Made by a program: the position numbers and the translations under genes. This document shows, piece by piece, positions 1 to 6,234 of a DNA stretch of 9,414 nt. The DNA comes from Flavobacteriales bacterium UBA4011 (lineage in GTDB: Bacteria; Bacteroidota; Bacteroidia; Flavobacteriales_D; Crocinitomicaceae). The stretch lies in the NCBI GenBank assembly GCA_002384725.1, contig DGBF01000158.1:1-9414 (forward strand), given 5' to 3'. The notes under the pieces are model-generated. The model was not told where the DNA came from and did no database searches. It worked only from the letters and a program-made list of their open reading frames with translations. Numbering within the stretch: the first letter of the stretch is position 1; each line of letters begins with the position of its first letter.

Positions 1-409
1 GAAGGCCTATGAAATCATTTTAGCGGATGCTTTGGAATACATAGGAATGGAATTGTCTCACGTTCCATCGCCCAAATACAGCGAAGCGAAACTGGGAATT
101 AAAACAATGCCTGAAGGTCAAAATTTCAAAGTAATGTCTGTCTTTACTGGCGGAACGGCTGATATGGGCGGAATAATGTTGGAGGATGATATTATTGCTG
201 TGAATGGAAATGCTTGTCAAGGTGAACTGGATCAATGGTTGGAATTATGCGATAACTTTGAGAAAACTTTGTTGGTTCAGCGAAAAGGGAAGATAGTTGA
301 ATTGAGATTGCCGGAATTGCAACGTTCATTTTTCAATGTGTACAGTATTGTTGAAATGAAGAATCCGACGAATGGACAGGTAAAGGCGCTGGAGGCGTGG
401 AAGAAATAA
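1..409 (+). CDS. M61-family metallopeptidase, C-terminal fragment with PDZ domain
   Basis: This is the 3' end of a gene cut by the left edge. The frame is open from base 2 and gives 135 residues before TAA. Most of it reads as a PDZ domain: a strand with GIKT, then GGTADMGG and LEDDIIAVNG, the usual arrangement around a PDZ peptide-binding groove. The tail NPTNGQVKALEAWKK resembles the closing segment of M61 (glycyl-aminopeptidase-like) peptidases, which in Bacteroidota are roughly 600-residue proteins with a HExxH catalytic domain and a C-terminal PDZ domain. The catalytic domain would lie outside the window, so activity cannot be judged. An internal TTG at 32 could be mistaken for a start, but the frame continues upstream of it. 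A different PDZ-containing peptidase is possible, though the tail favours M61. Confidence 0.75.
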   Translation, partial: KAYEIILADALEYIGMELSHVPSPKYSEAKLGIKTMPEGQNFKVMSVFTGGTADMGGIMLEDDIIAVNGNACQGELDQWLELCDNFEKTLLVQRKGKIVELRLPELQRSFFNVYSIVEMKNPTNGQVKALEAWKK

Positions 410-439
410 TTTTTTGATCTATATATTTGATAAACTTAA

Positions 440-473
440 AGACTTAGAAAAGTCTCTAAATGCTTTTTATTTT
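440..473 (+). terminator. Weak intrinsic terminator-like hairpin after the M61 gene
   Basis: AGACTT (440-445) pairs perfectly with AAGTCT (450-455) around an AGAA loop. T-rich sequence follows at 464-473 (TTTTTATTTT). It lies about 30 bases after the peptidase stop codon, where a terminator is expected. The stem is short and AT-rich and the T tract begins eight bases after it, so the call is modest. Confidence 0.4.
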
Positions 474-506
474 CAGTGTTTTAAGTCGTTATTTTGTGAG
501 CAAATC

Positions 507-536
507 AAAAAAATAACCCGACCTATAAGCCGAGTT
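507..536 (-). terminator. Intrinsic terminator on the minus strand
   Basis: Read on the minus strand, AACUCGGC (536-529) pairs over all eight positions (two of them G-U) with GUCGGGUU (522-515) around the loop UUAUAG. It is followed by A and seven U (513-507). On the plus strand the same arms have two mismatches, so the hairpin works only in the minus direction. No minus-strand protein gene ends close to it: the TonB-dependent receptor stops about 360 bases upstream. The terminator therefore implies a separate minus-strand transcript in the gap, or a very long 3' untranslated region. Confidence 0.65.
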
Positions 537-775
537 CCATCCAATTCTATAAAACTTTATTAATCGAATTTAATCTTCGATCACACGAACTTCAACGTTC
601 TTTAAACGAAAGCTCTTCATTGGCTCGGGCTTTTCTATATCCAAAAATTTGCTAAAAATACGCAAACGCTTGGGTTAAATTAATTTTCATCAACGATCCG
701 AATCTTGTCCGAAAGAAAATCCAAAAACAAATAGAAAGTCGAGGGCTGTAAATGTGCTTTTTGGTCTCATTATGA
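507..775 (-). ncRNA. Putative structured non-coding RNA with RNase P RNA-like core segments
   Basis: No protein-coding frame of note lies here, yet the minus strand is rich in pairing. AAGCCCGAG (632-624) pairs with CUCGGCUU (534-527) with one unpaired C, and the helix continues as CCAAU/AUUGG (623-619 with 545-541). A hairpin with six-base arms lies inside at 563-581. AUAAUGAGACC (773-763) can pair with GGUCGGGUUAU (523-513) apart from two central positions. The segment GAACUCGGCUUAUAGGUC (537-520) matches 16 of 18 bases of the conserved 3' core of E. coli RNase P RNA as I remember it. The stretch GAAAAGCCCGAGC (635-623) is placed and shaped like the 5' strand of helix P4. The distance between the P4-like strands is only about 90 bases, so a normal specificity domain cannot fit. 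A reduced or decayed rnpB, or an unrelated small RNA, are both possible. The 5' end is a guess. Confidence 0.4.
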
Positions 776-784
776 TTGGTTTAG

Positions 785-800
785 AATAAGTTAACTTATT
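785..800. repeat. Perfect 16-base palindrome
   Basis: AATAAGTT is followed directly by its reverse complement AACTTATT. It sits just upstream of the presumed 5' end of the minus-strand RNA candidate and downstream of the TonB-dependent receptor gene. It could be a binding site for a dimeric protein. In AT-rich DNA a chance palindrome of this size is not very rare. Confidence 0.5.
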
Positions 801-807
801 TCTATTG

Positions 808-853
808 AAAAAAAAATAACGGTTTTCGAGATACGCTTTGTCAATAAACTGTT
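808..853 (-). terminator. Possible weak terminator of the TonB-dependent receptor gene
   Basis: On the minus strand the arms AACAGUUU (853-846) and AAACCGUU (825-818) pair with one A-C mismatch around a loop of about 20 bases. They are followed by A and nine U (816-808). The position, roughly 50-90 bases after the receptor stop codon, fits a terminator. The long loop and the mismatch make it weak; the long U tract is the best argument. Confidence 0.3.
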
Positions 854-899
854 AAGCTACGTATGTTAAAAACGATAAAACGGCTGTCAGTTGCCTTTT

Positions 900-3239
900 T
901 TAAAATTTATAACTCAAGCCTATACTTGGAAGAACGGGGAATTGGTAAAGTGTTTCTTGTGAAACGCGATTGATGTAAAATATGTTTCTTCGATCGTAAA
1001 CATTCGTAACACTTGCTATCAATTCCAATACATCTTTGTTTTTGAAAATAAACTGCTTCTTCACAGTAATGTCCAAACGGTGGTAGTAAGGCAGGCGTTC
1101 TGAATTCAAATCATCCAAGCTCGAAGAAATAACATTTGGGTTGCTGTTTACGTAATCTGTACCTACACCATCTGAAAATGTTTCTCCTTGAAAATAAGCT
1201 GCAGTAGGTGTGAATGGAAGACCAGACCCTAAATTCCAACGGATACTTAACTCTAAATCTTTCTTTTTACCAAATAAGTAGGTACCAACAAGATTCACGT
1301 TATGTCTTCTATCAAAAACAGGAAAGTACTCATTGAATCCGTTCCACCTAACCGATTTACCGTACGAATAAACTCCCCAAAGGAATAGACGCTCTTCGCT
1401 ATATTTCAAAAGTAAATCTGCTCCGTAACTAGAACCCGACTCGATTAAAAAGTCTTTTTTAGATTCGTCTGGTACGCTCGCAAATTCTGCAATATCATCG
1501 TAGGATTTGTTGATATTGATATTACTCAACTGTGGGAAATACTTGTAATATGCCTCAATATTCATCGACCATTTTTTAGTCAAATCAATTTCACCACCAA
1601 TAATTGCGTGCCATGAATATTGAATTCCGTTACTCGGAGTTTTCGTTTTTCCAAATTCATTTACGAATGTTTCTTGCACCGACTCAGGAGCAGAAAGTAA
1701 GCCATTGAATAAATTCACGATATCTTTATCCGATGATGCAGAGGTAAAGTTTTGAGAGTATCGACCACCTGACATTTTCAAGCGGAAATTCTCATTCACA
1801 TTGTACTTCGCTCCAAAGCGTGGCTCAAATGAAATGGTGCTCAATGTAGCGTAAACTTGGGTTCTGAAACTAGGTTGAATTACCCATCGATCGCGAACAA
1901 TTCTATAGTTAGCGTACAATCCAATTTCTGTCGTAAATCCTTCCACTTGGATTGTTTGACCAATTTCATTTGAGGTTTTAAAGTCCGTTGAAAACCCACC
2001 TAAATTAATTCCGTAGTTGAACTCGCTTTCTTTCTTCAAGAAATAGGTGAAGTCAAATCCTAAATCAAACCCGCCAATAGAACTTGTTCTTGCAGGCGCC
2101 CCAACTTCATTGAAGGTAGTCGTATAATTTGATCCATTCACATGTCCTCGAATAAAAACGGGCGAACTGCTTGGTACTAATATGAAGTTCACACCTCCAC
2201 CAGAAGCTTGCCAATCGATATCTGCAATGCTATAATTTACACTATCGCGGTTATGAAAACCAAATACACTCACTTTAGAACCTCCTTCCGAATTGAAAGT
2301 CACTTTTCCATATAAATCCGTAAAGTTGAAAGGCAATCCGTTTCCATCATTGATAGAAGGGTATAATTTCCGAGAGGTATAATCCAATAAACTATGTTTC
2401 GCAGAGAATATGTACGAAGCATTACTGGCTGAGCTATCGGCATTCTTGGTAAATGGACCTTCTAGTACAACTTTGGCCAAAAAGGGTGATGCTGATACTT
2501 TTCCTCCAAAATTCTTTCTGTTTCCATCACGGTACGTAATATCCATAATTGAAGAAATACGTCCACCATATTGAGCATCGAATCCTCCGGTGTATACATC
2601 TGCACTTTTTACTAATTCTGTTTCAAAAATCGAGAAAAATCCGATAGAATGGAAAGGACTATAAATCGTCATTCCGTCCAAAAGAATCTTATTTTGAATT
2701 GGCGTCCCACCACGAACATAGAGTTGCCCACCTTGGTCACCAGTTGTCACAACACCCGGCGTAACGCTTAAGGCACCAATAATGTCGTTCTCGGCTCCCA
2801 TACTCGGAATACGTTCTAAACCTTTTTTATCCAATTTAATAGTTGAAATCTGCACTTCTGTTTTCTTCTGTTTTGATTCGGCGCTTACCTTAACTTCACC
2901 GAATGCCTTAACTTGATCATCGATTTCCAACTCAAATTTAACATCAATGATTCCTGTTGGTTTATCCACCTTAATAGGTTCCCAAATAGTTGCGAAATCG
3001 TACGAAGAGACATTTAAGATATATGTTCCTTGCGTTATTCCAGACATACTGTAGTATCCGTTAATATCGGAAGTTGCTCCTGTGACAATCGAACTATCTT
3101 TTACATTGAGAAGTTTTACTTTCTGATACGGGATTGCTTCACCGGTTGCTTTTGAATAAATGAATCCTCTAATGTTGACATCCTGTGCGGCTAATTGAAA
3201 ACCCAAAAAGAGGAAAATAATGGCAATAATAATTCTCAT
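900..3239 (-). CDS. TonB-dependent outer-membrane receptor with carboxypeptidase-regulatory-like domain
   Basis: This 779-residue outer-membrane transporter is predicted to import an unknown substrate using TonB energy. A hydrophobic signal peptide occupies about residues 1-19 (ending LAAQ). A carboxypeptidase-regulatory-like beta-sandwich spans about 21-92 (VNIRGFIYSKATGEAIPY, then TSDINGYYSMSGI). The plug domain is about 126-235, with the hallmarks YVRGG (174-178), LLDG (186-189) and GGFDAQYGGRISS (218-230). The rest is a strand-rich barrel ending in the C-terminal aromatic signature SYKF, typical of Bam-inserted proteins. I see no clear TonB box. No SusD-like gene is adjacent, so it is not an evident SusCD polysaccharide system, and no binding residue reveals the ligand. 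The start ATG gives a good signal peptide. It lies 121 bases downstream of mazG on the same strand, probably with its own promoter. Confidence 0.93.
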   Translation of the reverse strand: MRIIIAIIFLFLGFQLAAQDVNIRGFIYSKATGEAIPYQKVKLLNVKDSSIVTGATSDINGYYSMSGITQGTYILNVSSYDFATIWEPIKVDKPTGIIDVKFELEIDDQVKAFGEVKVSAESKQKKTEVQISTIKLDKKGLERIPSMGAENDIIGALSVTPGVVTTGDQGGQLYVRGGTPIQNKILLDGMTIYSPFHSIGFFSIFETELVKSADVYTGGFDAQYGGRISSIMDITYRDGNRKNFGGKVSASPFLAKVVLEGPFTKNADSSASNASYIFSAKHSLLDYTSRKLYPSINDGNGLPFNFTDLYGKVTFNSEGGSKVSVFGFHNRDSVNYSIADIDWQASGGGVNFILVPSSSPVFIRGHVNGSNYTTTFNEVGAPARTSSIGGFDLGFDFTYFLKKESEFNYGINLGGFSTDFKTSNEIGQTIQVEGFTTEIGLYANYRIVRDRWVIQPSFRTQVYATLSTISFEPRFGAKYNVNENFRLKMSGGRYSQNFTSASSDKDIVNLFNGLLSAPESVQETFVNEFGKTKTPSNGIQYSWHAIIGGEIDLTKKWSMNIEAYYKYFPQLSNININKSYDDIAEFASVPDESKKDFLIESGSSYGADLLLKYSEERLFLWGVYSYGKSVRWNGFNEYFPVFDRRHNVNLVGTYLFGKKKDLELSIRWNLGSGLPFTPTAAYFQGETFSDGVGTDYVNSNPNVISSSLDDLNSERLPYYHRLDITVKKQFIFKNKDVLELIASVTNVYDRRNIFYINRVSQETLYQFPVLPSIGLSYKF

Positions 3240-3263
3240 TCGAATAAAAATATCTTTGAAACG

Positions 3264-3271
3264 CGAATATA
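3264..3271 (-). promoter_or_regulatory. Candidate -7 element for the TonB-dependent receptor
   Basis: The minus strand reads TATATTCG here, matching seven of eight positions of the Bacteroidota -7 consensus TAnnTTTG. The transcript would have a short leader before the ATG at 3239. No proper TTG lies at the -33 spacing (TTC is found instead), so support is weak. Confidence 0.28.
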
Positions 3272-3305
3272 AGTAAACAAAGAAGTAATTGAAGTGAAAA
3301 CGAGT

Positions 3306-3335
3306 AAAAATCTAGTCAAGGGTAGGACTCCTTGA
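3306..3335 (-). terminator. Terminator-like hairpin after mazG
   Basis: On the minus strand TCAAGG (3335-3330) pairs perfectly with CCTTGA (3321-3316) around an eight-base loop. Five spacer bases and TTTTT (3310-3306) follow. It lies about 25 bases downstream of the mazG stop codon. The gap before the T tract makes it less than ideal. Confidence 0.42.
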
Positions 3336-3360
3336 TTGAACAGTATTTAGTTGTAAAGTT

Positions 3361-4137
3361 TTACGAATTCTGCCTGAGTTCTAATTTTGCTTTTTCCCAA
3401 TAAATGTCTAGCTTTTCTAATCCCAATTCGCTGATTTTCCATCCTTCTTCTAGAATATATTTTTCCATGAGTTGAAAACGAGCCTTGAATTTATTGTTGG
3501 TTTTGGCCAAGGCATTCTCTGGATTGATGTCCACGAAGCGAGAATAATTGATTAAAGAAAAGAGCAAATCGCCAAATTCTTCTTCCATGTTGTCCGATTT
3601 TTTTTCGGCTTCCACCTCAAATTCTTGTAATTCCTCTTTTACTTTATCCCAAACGTCTTTTTTATCCGACCACTCAAAACCGATTCCTTTTGCCTTTTCT
3701 TGTATTCTAATCGCCTTCACCATGGCTGGAAGAGAATTTGGAACGCCTTCTAACACAGACTTCTTACCCTCTTTCAGTTTTAATTTTTCCCAGTTTCGCT
3801 TGACTTCTTCTTCGTCTTGAACTTTAACATCACCATAAATATGTGGGTGACGGTGGACCAACTTATCGCAAATTTGATCCAGAACAGAAGTGATATCAAA
3901 CAGTTTCTGTTCGCTTCCAATTTTGGAATAAAAAACCAAGTGCAACATCAAATCACCAATTTCACCTTCCAGCGATTTCCAATCTTCTTCCAAAATTGCA
4001 TCGGTCAATTCATAACTTTCCTCAATAGTGAGGTGGCGAAGTGTCTGAAAGGTCTGTTTCATGTCCCACGGGCATTTTTCGCGGAGATCATCCATGATAT
4101 TCAACAATCGTTTAAAAGCTACAAGTCTGGCGTCCAT
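3361..4137 (-). CDS. mazG: Nucleoside triphosphate pyrophosphohydrolase MazG
   Basis: MazG hydrolyses (d)NTPs to (d)NMPs and pyrophosphate, a cytosolic house-cleaning role, and in E. coli it also influences the stringent response. The 258-residue length is normal for the two-domain enzyme. The N-terminal repeat has CPWD (22-25), the metal-binding EExxE (E39, E40, E43) and the later ExxD (E59-D62), followed by the family segment VHRHPHIYG (94-102). The second repeat shows EELQE (168-172) and EFGD (187-190), so both acidic sets look intact. The ATG start gives the usual N-terminus running straight into the first helix. The gene is divergent from the PagL-like gene, with 70 bases between the two start codons. 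The TonB-dependent receptor follows on the same strand, but I see no functional link. Confidence 0.95.
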   Translation of the reverse strand: MDARLVAFKRLLNIMDDLREKCPWDMKQTFQTLRHLTIEESYELTDAILEEDWKSLEGEIGDLMLHLVFYSKIGSEQKLFDITSVLDQICDKLVHRHPHIYGDVKVQDEEEVKRNWEKLKLKEGKKSVLEGVPNSLPAMVKAIRIQEKAKGIGFEWSDKKDVWDKVKEELQEFEVEAEKKSDNMEEEFGDLLFSLINYSRFVDINPENALAKTNNKFKARFQLMEKYILEEGWKISELGLEKLDIYWEKAKLELRQNS

Positions 4138-4149
4138 ACTTTTTTTTGT

Positions 4150-4168
4150 GATAAAATTAGGTTTTATC
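4150..4168. repeat. Inverted repeat in the mazG / pagL-like divergent region
   Basis: GATAAAA (4150-4156) and TTTTATC (4162-4168) form perfect seven-base arms around the spacer TTAGG. It lies between two divergent starts (4137 minus, 4208 plus), which suits an operator. On the minus strand it also contains TAATTTTA, close to a -7 element for mazG. No regulator can be named. Confidence 0.4.
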
Positions 4169-4189
4169 TGAGAACATAGAAGAATAATC

Positions 4190-4197
4190 TAAATTTG
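4190..4197 (+). promoter_or_regulatory. Candidate -7 element for the PagL-like gene
   Basis: TAAATTTG fits the Bacteroidota TAnnTTTG -7 consensus exactly. It ends only ten bases before the ATG at 4208, so a transcript from it would have a leader of a few bases or be nearly leaderless. I see no TTG at the expected -33 distance, which lowers confidence. Confidence 0.4.
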
Positions 4198-4207
4198 TTC
4201 CCGAAAG

Positions 4208-5281
4208 ATGAACAAGCTCGTTATACTTTTCTTGATTTGCAGCAGCAATGGAATCTTTGCCCAAAACAATTGGGGATTGGAGGCCAAAGTGCATTCAGGT
4301 TATTTGGCGGTTCATCGTCCGACGATTGCACATTTACCAAAAGATCCCGTTTTTGCAGGAGAATTAACTTATTTTCTCGACTTGAAAGAAGGAGAAACAT
4401 GGGCAAAGGCATATGCAACTCCACGAATTGGCATTACTACTTTTTATACAAGTACAGGTAATTTAGATATTTTGGGTTCACTTTTTGGAGGATTTGCTTT
4501 TGGAGATTTGCCATTTTATCGGACTGATAAACATTCGTTTTCTGCTCGCGTAGGTTCTGGATTAGCAATCGCGTCAAAGGTTTTTGATCCTATTTCTAAC
4601 CCAAAGAACAATGCTATTTCTGCGCATGTAAACGTAATTGTCCAGATGTCCTTGAATTATCGATTTTATAGTAGAAATAACGAATTTGGCATAGGTATGG
4701 GTTTGAATCATTTTTCGAATGGTGCAAATAAATTGCCCAACTTGGGTTTGAACTATCCAACACTTACTTTGTCTTATGGCAACAAACGAGGTATTTTTCG
4801 GCAAAAGGAACGAAGTAAATATGCTGGATCGTGGAAGGCTCCATGGGATTTTGGGATAAATTTTATTTTATCCGCTAAAGATATTTCAATATCAAAGGGA
4901 AAAAAATATCCGATTTACGCATTGAATGTTTTTGCTCGAAAAGTTTTTAGTTCAAAATGTGGAGTTGAATTTGGTCTGGATGGAATTTATAAAACGGCAC
5001 TTCTAGAATATTTGCCTGAATTTGAAAAAAAACCAATTGACATTTTTCAAGGTGGATTTTTTACCGGATACGTGTTGACTTTTGACCGTTTTTCGACTGT
5101 ACTAGGCATGGGGTTCTATTTTAAAGATAGATATCTACCAGAAGATCATATATATCATCGGATCGGGATGCGTTATAAATTCAAGAACAATTTATTGGTC
5201 GGCGTAACTTTGAAATCGAATTGGGGAAAGGCTGATTACGTAGAATGGAGTGTAGGATATGTTTTTAATAAAAAGAAATGA
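4208..5281 (+). CDS. PagL-like acyloxyacyl hydrolase / lipid A deacylase homologue
   Basis: This predicted outer-membrane beta-barrel protein of 357 residues belongs to the PagL-like family often annotated in Bacteroidota as acyloxyacyl hydrolase. PagL removes the 3-O-linked acyl chain of lipid A. A signal peptide covers about residues 1-19 (LFLICSSNGIFAQ). The remainder is strand-rich with alternating hydrophobic residues and ends in an aromatic-rich barrel pattern. The key motif is LNHFSNGA, giving H168 and S170 where PagL has its catalytic His and Ser in HxSN. The catalytic Glu, about 14 residues later in Pseudomonas PagL, is not evident: that stretch reads KLPNLGLNYP. Activity is therefore uncertain. 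The protein is much longer than proteobacterial PagL (about 150-170 residues), which fits my recollection of Bacteroidota homologues. Its stop codon overlaps the next start by ATGA, suggesting translational coupling. Confidence 0.75.
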   Translation: MNKLVILFLICSSNGIFAQNNWGLEAKVHSGYLAVHRPTIAHLPKDPVFAGELTYFLDLKEGETWAKAYATPRIGITTFYTSTGNLDILGSLFGGFAFGDLPFYRTDKHSFSARVGSGLAIASKVFDPISNPKNNAISAHVNVIVQMSLNYRFYSRNNEFGIGMGLNHFSNGANKLPNLGLNYPTLTLSYGNKRGIFRQKERSKYAGSWKAPWDFGINFILSAKDISISKGKKYPIYALNVFARKVFSSKCGVEFGLDGIYKTALLEYLPEFEKKPIDIFQGGFFTGYVLTFDRFSTVLGMGFYFKDRYLPEDHIYHRIGMRYKFKNNLLVGVTLKSNWGKADYVEWSVGYVFNKKK

Positions 5282-6015
5282 ATCGATTAATACTTCTTCT
5301 AGTGCTTTTTGCTCTTGGTTGTAAAAAATCAGAAGATAGATCTTGTTGGAAATTTAATGGATCAACAATTGATAAAAAAGTTGATTTGTCGGATTTCCAT
5401 AAAATAGATCTTGGCGCTTTTTTGAACTATCATTTAATCCATGATTCAAGTTCGTTTGTTGTTTTAACTGGTGGTGAAAATGTCTTGAATTCGGTCTGCA
5501 CGACAGTGATAGATGGCAGGTTAACTATTACGAATGAAAACAAGTGCAAGTTTTTAAGGAGTTTAAAAAAGATAATTTCGGTTGAGATTCACTACAAATC
5601 TTTGGATGAAATCATTTATCAAGGTTCTTACTCTCTGACCAACGAAGGAACACTCTCATCTCCAAAATTGGATGTAATACTACGAGAAGGCTCTGGATCC
5701 GTGGATTTGTTGGTGAATTGTATAAATTTAGAGGTATCTGCTGAGCCATCATGGACTGATTATACAATTCGGGGGAATTGTAATTATGCACGATTGTCCG
5801 CGAAGGGAAATGCATTTGGAGATACTCGTGAATTGCAGGTGCTCAATGACTTAATTGTTATCAGCAAAGGTTCAAATGACTTGAAAATTGGAACAAATAG
5901 CGCGAATGTTTTAAAATGTGAGACATGGAGTAGTGGCAATGTTTATTACACTGATACTCCTGGTTCAATAGAATGGAGTAACTATGGAACAGGGAAATTG
6001 TTGCAAGGCAATTGA
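5278..6015 (+). CDS. GIN-domain (DUF2807) lipoprotein
   Basis: A 245-residue predicted lipoprotein. A hydrophobic signal ends in ALGC with the lipidated Cys at residue 15, followed by KKSED. A charged stretch just after the Cys resembles lipoprotein surface-export signals in some Bacteroidota, so a surface location is possible but unproven. The body has the pattern of the GIN/DUF2807 domain: VDLSDFHKIDLGAFLNYHL near 35-53, then a series of short repeating strands (EIIYQGSYSL, SGSVDLLV, LEVSAEPSWTDYTIRG, LSAKGNAFGDT) expected to form a right-handed beta-helix-like fold. Members are often labelled putative adhesin heads, but no biochemical function is established that I know of. The ATG overlaps the stop of the PagL-like gene by four bases, so both are probably made from one message. 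Confidence 0.78.
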   Translation: MNRLILLLVLFALGCKKSEDRSCWKFNGSTIDKKVDLSDFHKIDLGAFLNYHLIHDSSSFVVLTGGENVLNSVCTTVIDGRLTITNENKCKFLRSLKKIISVEIHYKSLDEIIYQGSYSLTNEGTLSSPKLDVILREGSGSVDLLVNCINLEVSAEPSWTDYTIRGNCNYARLSAKGNAFGDTRELQVLNDLIVISKGSNDLKIGTNSANVLKCETWSSGNVYYTDTPGSIEWSNYGTGKLLQGN

Positions 6016-6030
6016 AAAGCCTTAACTTTG
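6001..6030 (+). promoter_or_regulatory. Bacteroidota-type promoter of the small Cys-rich protein gene
   Basis: TTG (6001-6003) is followed after 19 bases by TAACTTTG (6023-6030), a full match to the -33/-7 pattern TTG...TAnnTTTG of the Bacteroidota primary sigma factor. Transcription would begin near 6035-6037, roughly 12-14 bases before the ATG at 6049. The -33 part overlaps the last codons of the lipoprotein gene (stop at 6013-6015). Confidence 0.65.
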
Positions 6031-6048
6031 TCTTAAAATTAATTCAAA

Positions 6049-6234
6049 ATGAAACTTGTTTTACTTTCTATCGGTTTATTAGCACTTTGTTTTGCAGGTA
6101 TTGCAATCAAAATTTGGGCGAAAAAAGACGGAAAATTTGCTGGAACTTGTGCAAGTAACAATCCTTTAGTGCAAGACCAAGGCGCTTCTTGCGGATTATG
6201 TGGAGCTACTCCGGAAGAGAAATGTAAAGCTTAA
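6049..6234 (+). CDS. Small membrane or secreted Cys-rich protein (61 aa)
   Basis: A 61-residue protein with one hydrophobic N-terminal segment (about residues 2-23, LVLLSIGLLALCFAGIAIKI), then a short polar domain with C34, a CGLCG motif (C48, C51) and C59. The architecture, including WAKKDGKFAGTCAS, resembles a short family I remember as common in Bacteroidota and usually annotated only as membrane or secreted protein. The N-terminal helix lacks a clear cleavage site, so it may act as a membrane anchor with the Cys part outside the cytoplasm. The paired cysteines could bind metal or a cofactor, or form disulfides; the sequence does not decide. A good promoter sits directly upstream. The stop codon overlaps that of the convergent ACT-like gene. 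Confidence 0.8.
   Translation: MKLVLLSIGLLALCFAGIAIKIWAKKDGKFAGTCASNNPLVQDQGASCGLCGATPEEKCKA
6231..6234. other. Tail-to-tail overlap of convergent genes (shared TTAA)
   Basis: The palindrome TTAA carries both stop codons: TAA on the plus strand at 6232-6234 for the Cys-rich protein, and TAA on the minus strand at 6233-6231 for the ACT-like protein. There is no intergenic space and no obvious hairpin terminator nearby, so each transcript must run into the other gene. Confidence 0.9.

Noticed and set aside
32..409. Complete 125-residue gene starting at TTG 32
   Set aside because: The same frame is open to the left edge and the content is an internal PDZ domain, so this is the end of a longer gene.
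647..667. Minus-strand hairpin GUUUGC/GCAAAU followed by U residues
   Set aside because: The stem is six AU-rich pairs including a G-U, with a nine-base loop. It lies inside the RNA candidate and is too weak to call as a terminator.
733..747. Plus-strand GAAAGTCGAGGGCT resembles the 5' core of RNase P RNA
   Set aside because: It is on the opposite strand from the better-supported 3' core and terminator, and it finds no P4-type partner on the plus strand. The similarity is treated as chance.
881..900. GGC...GCC followed by a T run on the plus strand after the receptor gene
   Set aside because: The stem is only three base pairs, and no plus-strand gene ends upstream of it.
3548..4179. Plus-strand reading frames opposite mazG
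   Set aside because: They lie antisense to a clear, motif-complete mazG gene and have low-complexity compositions with no recognisable domains.
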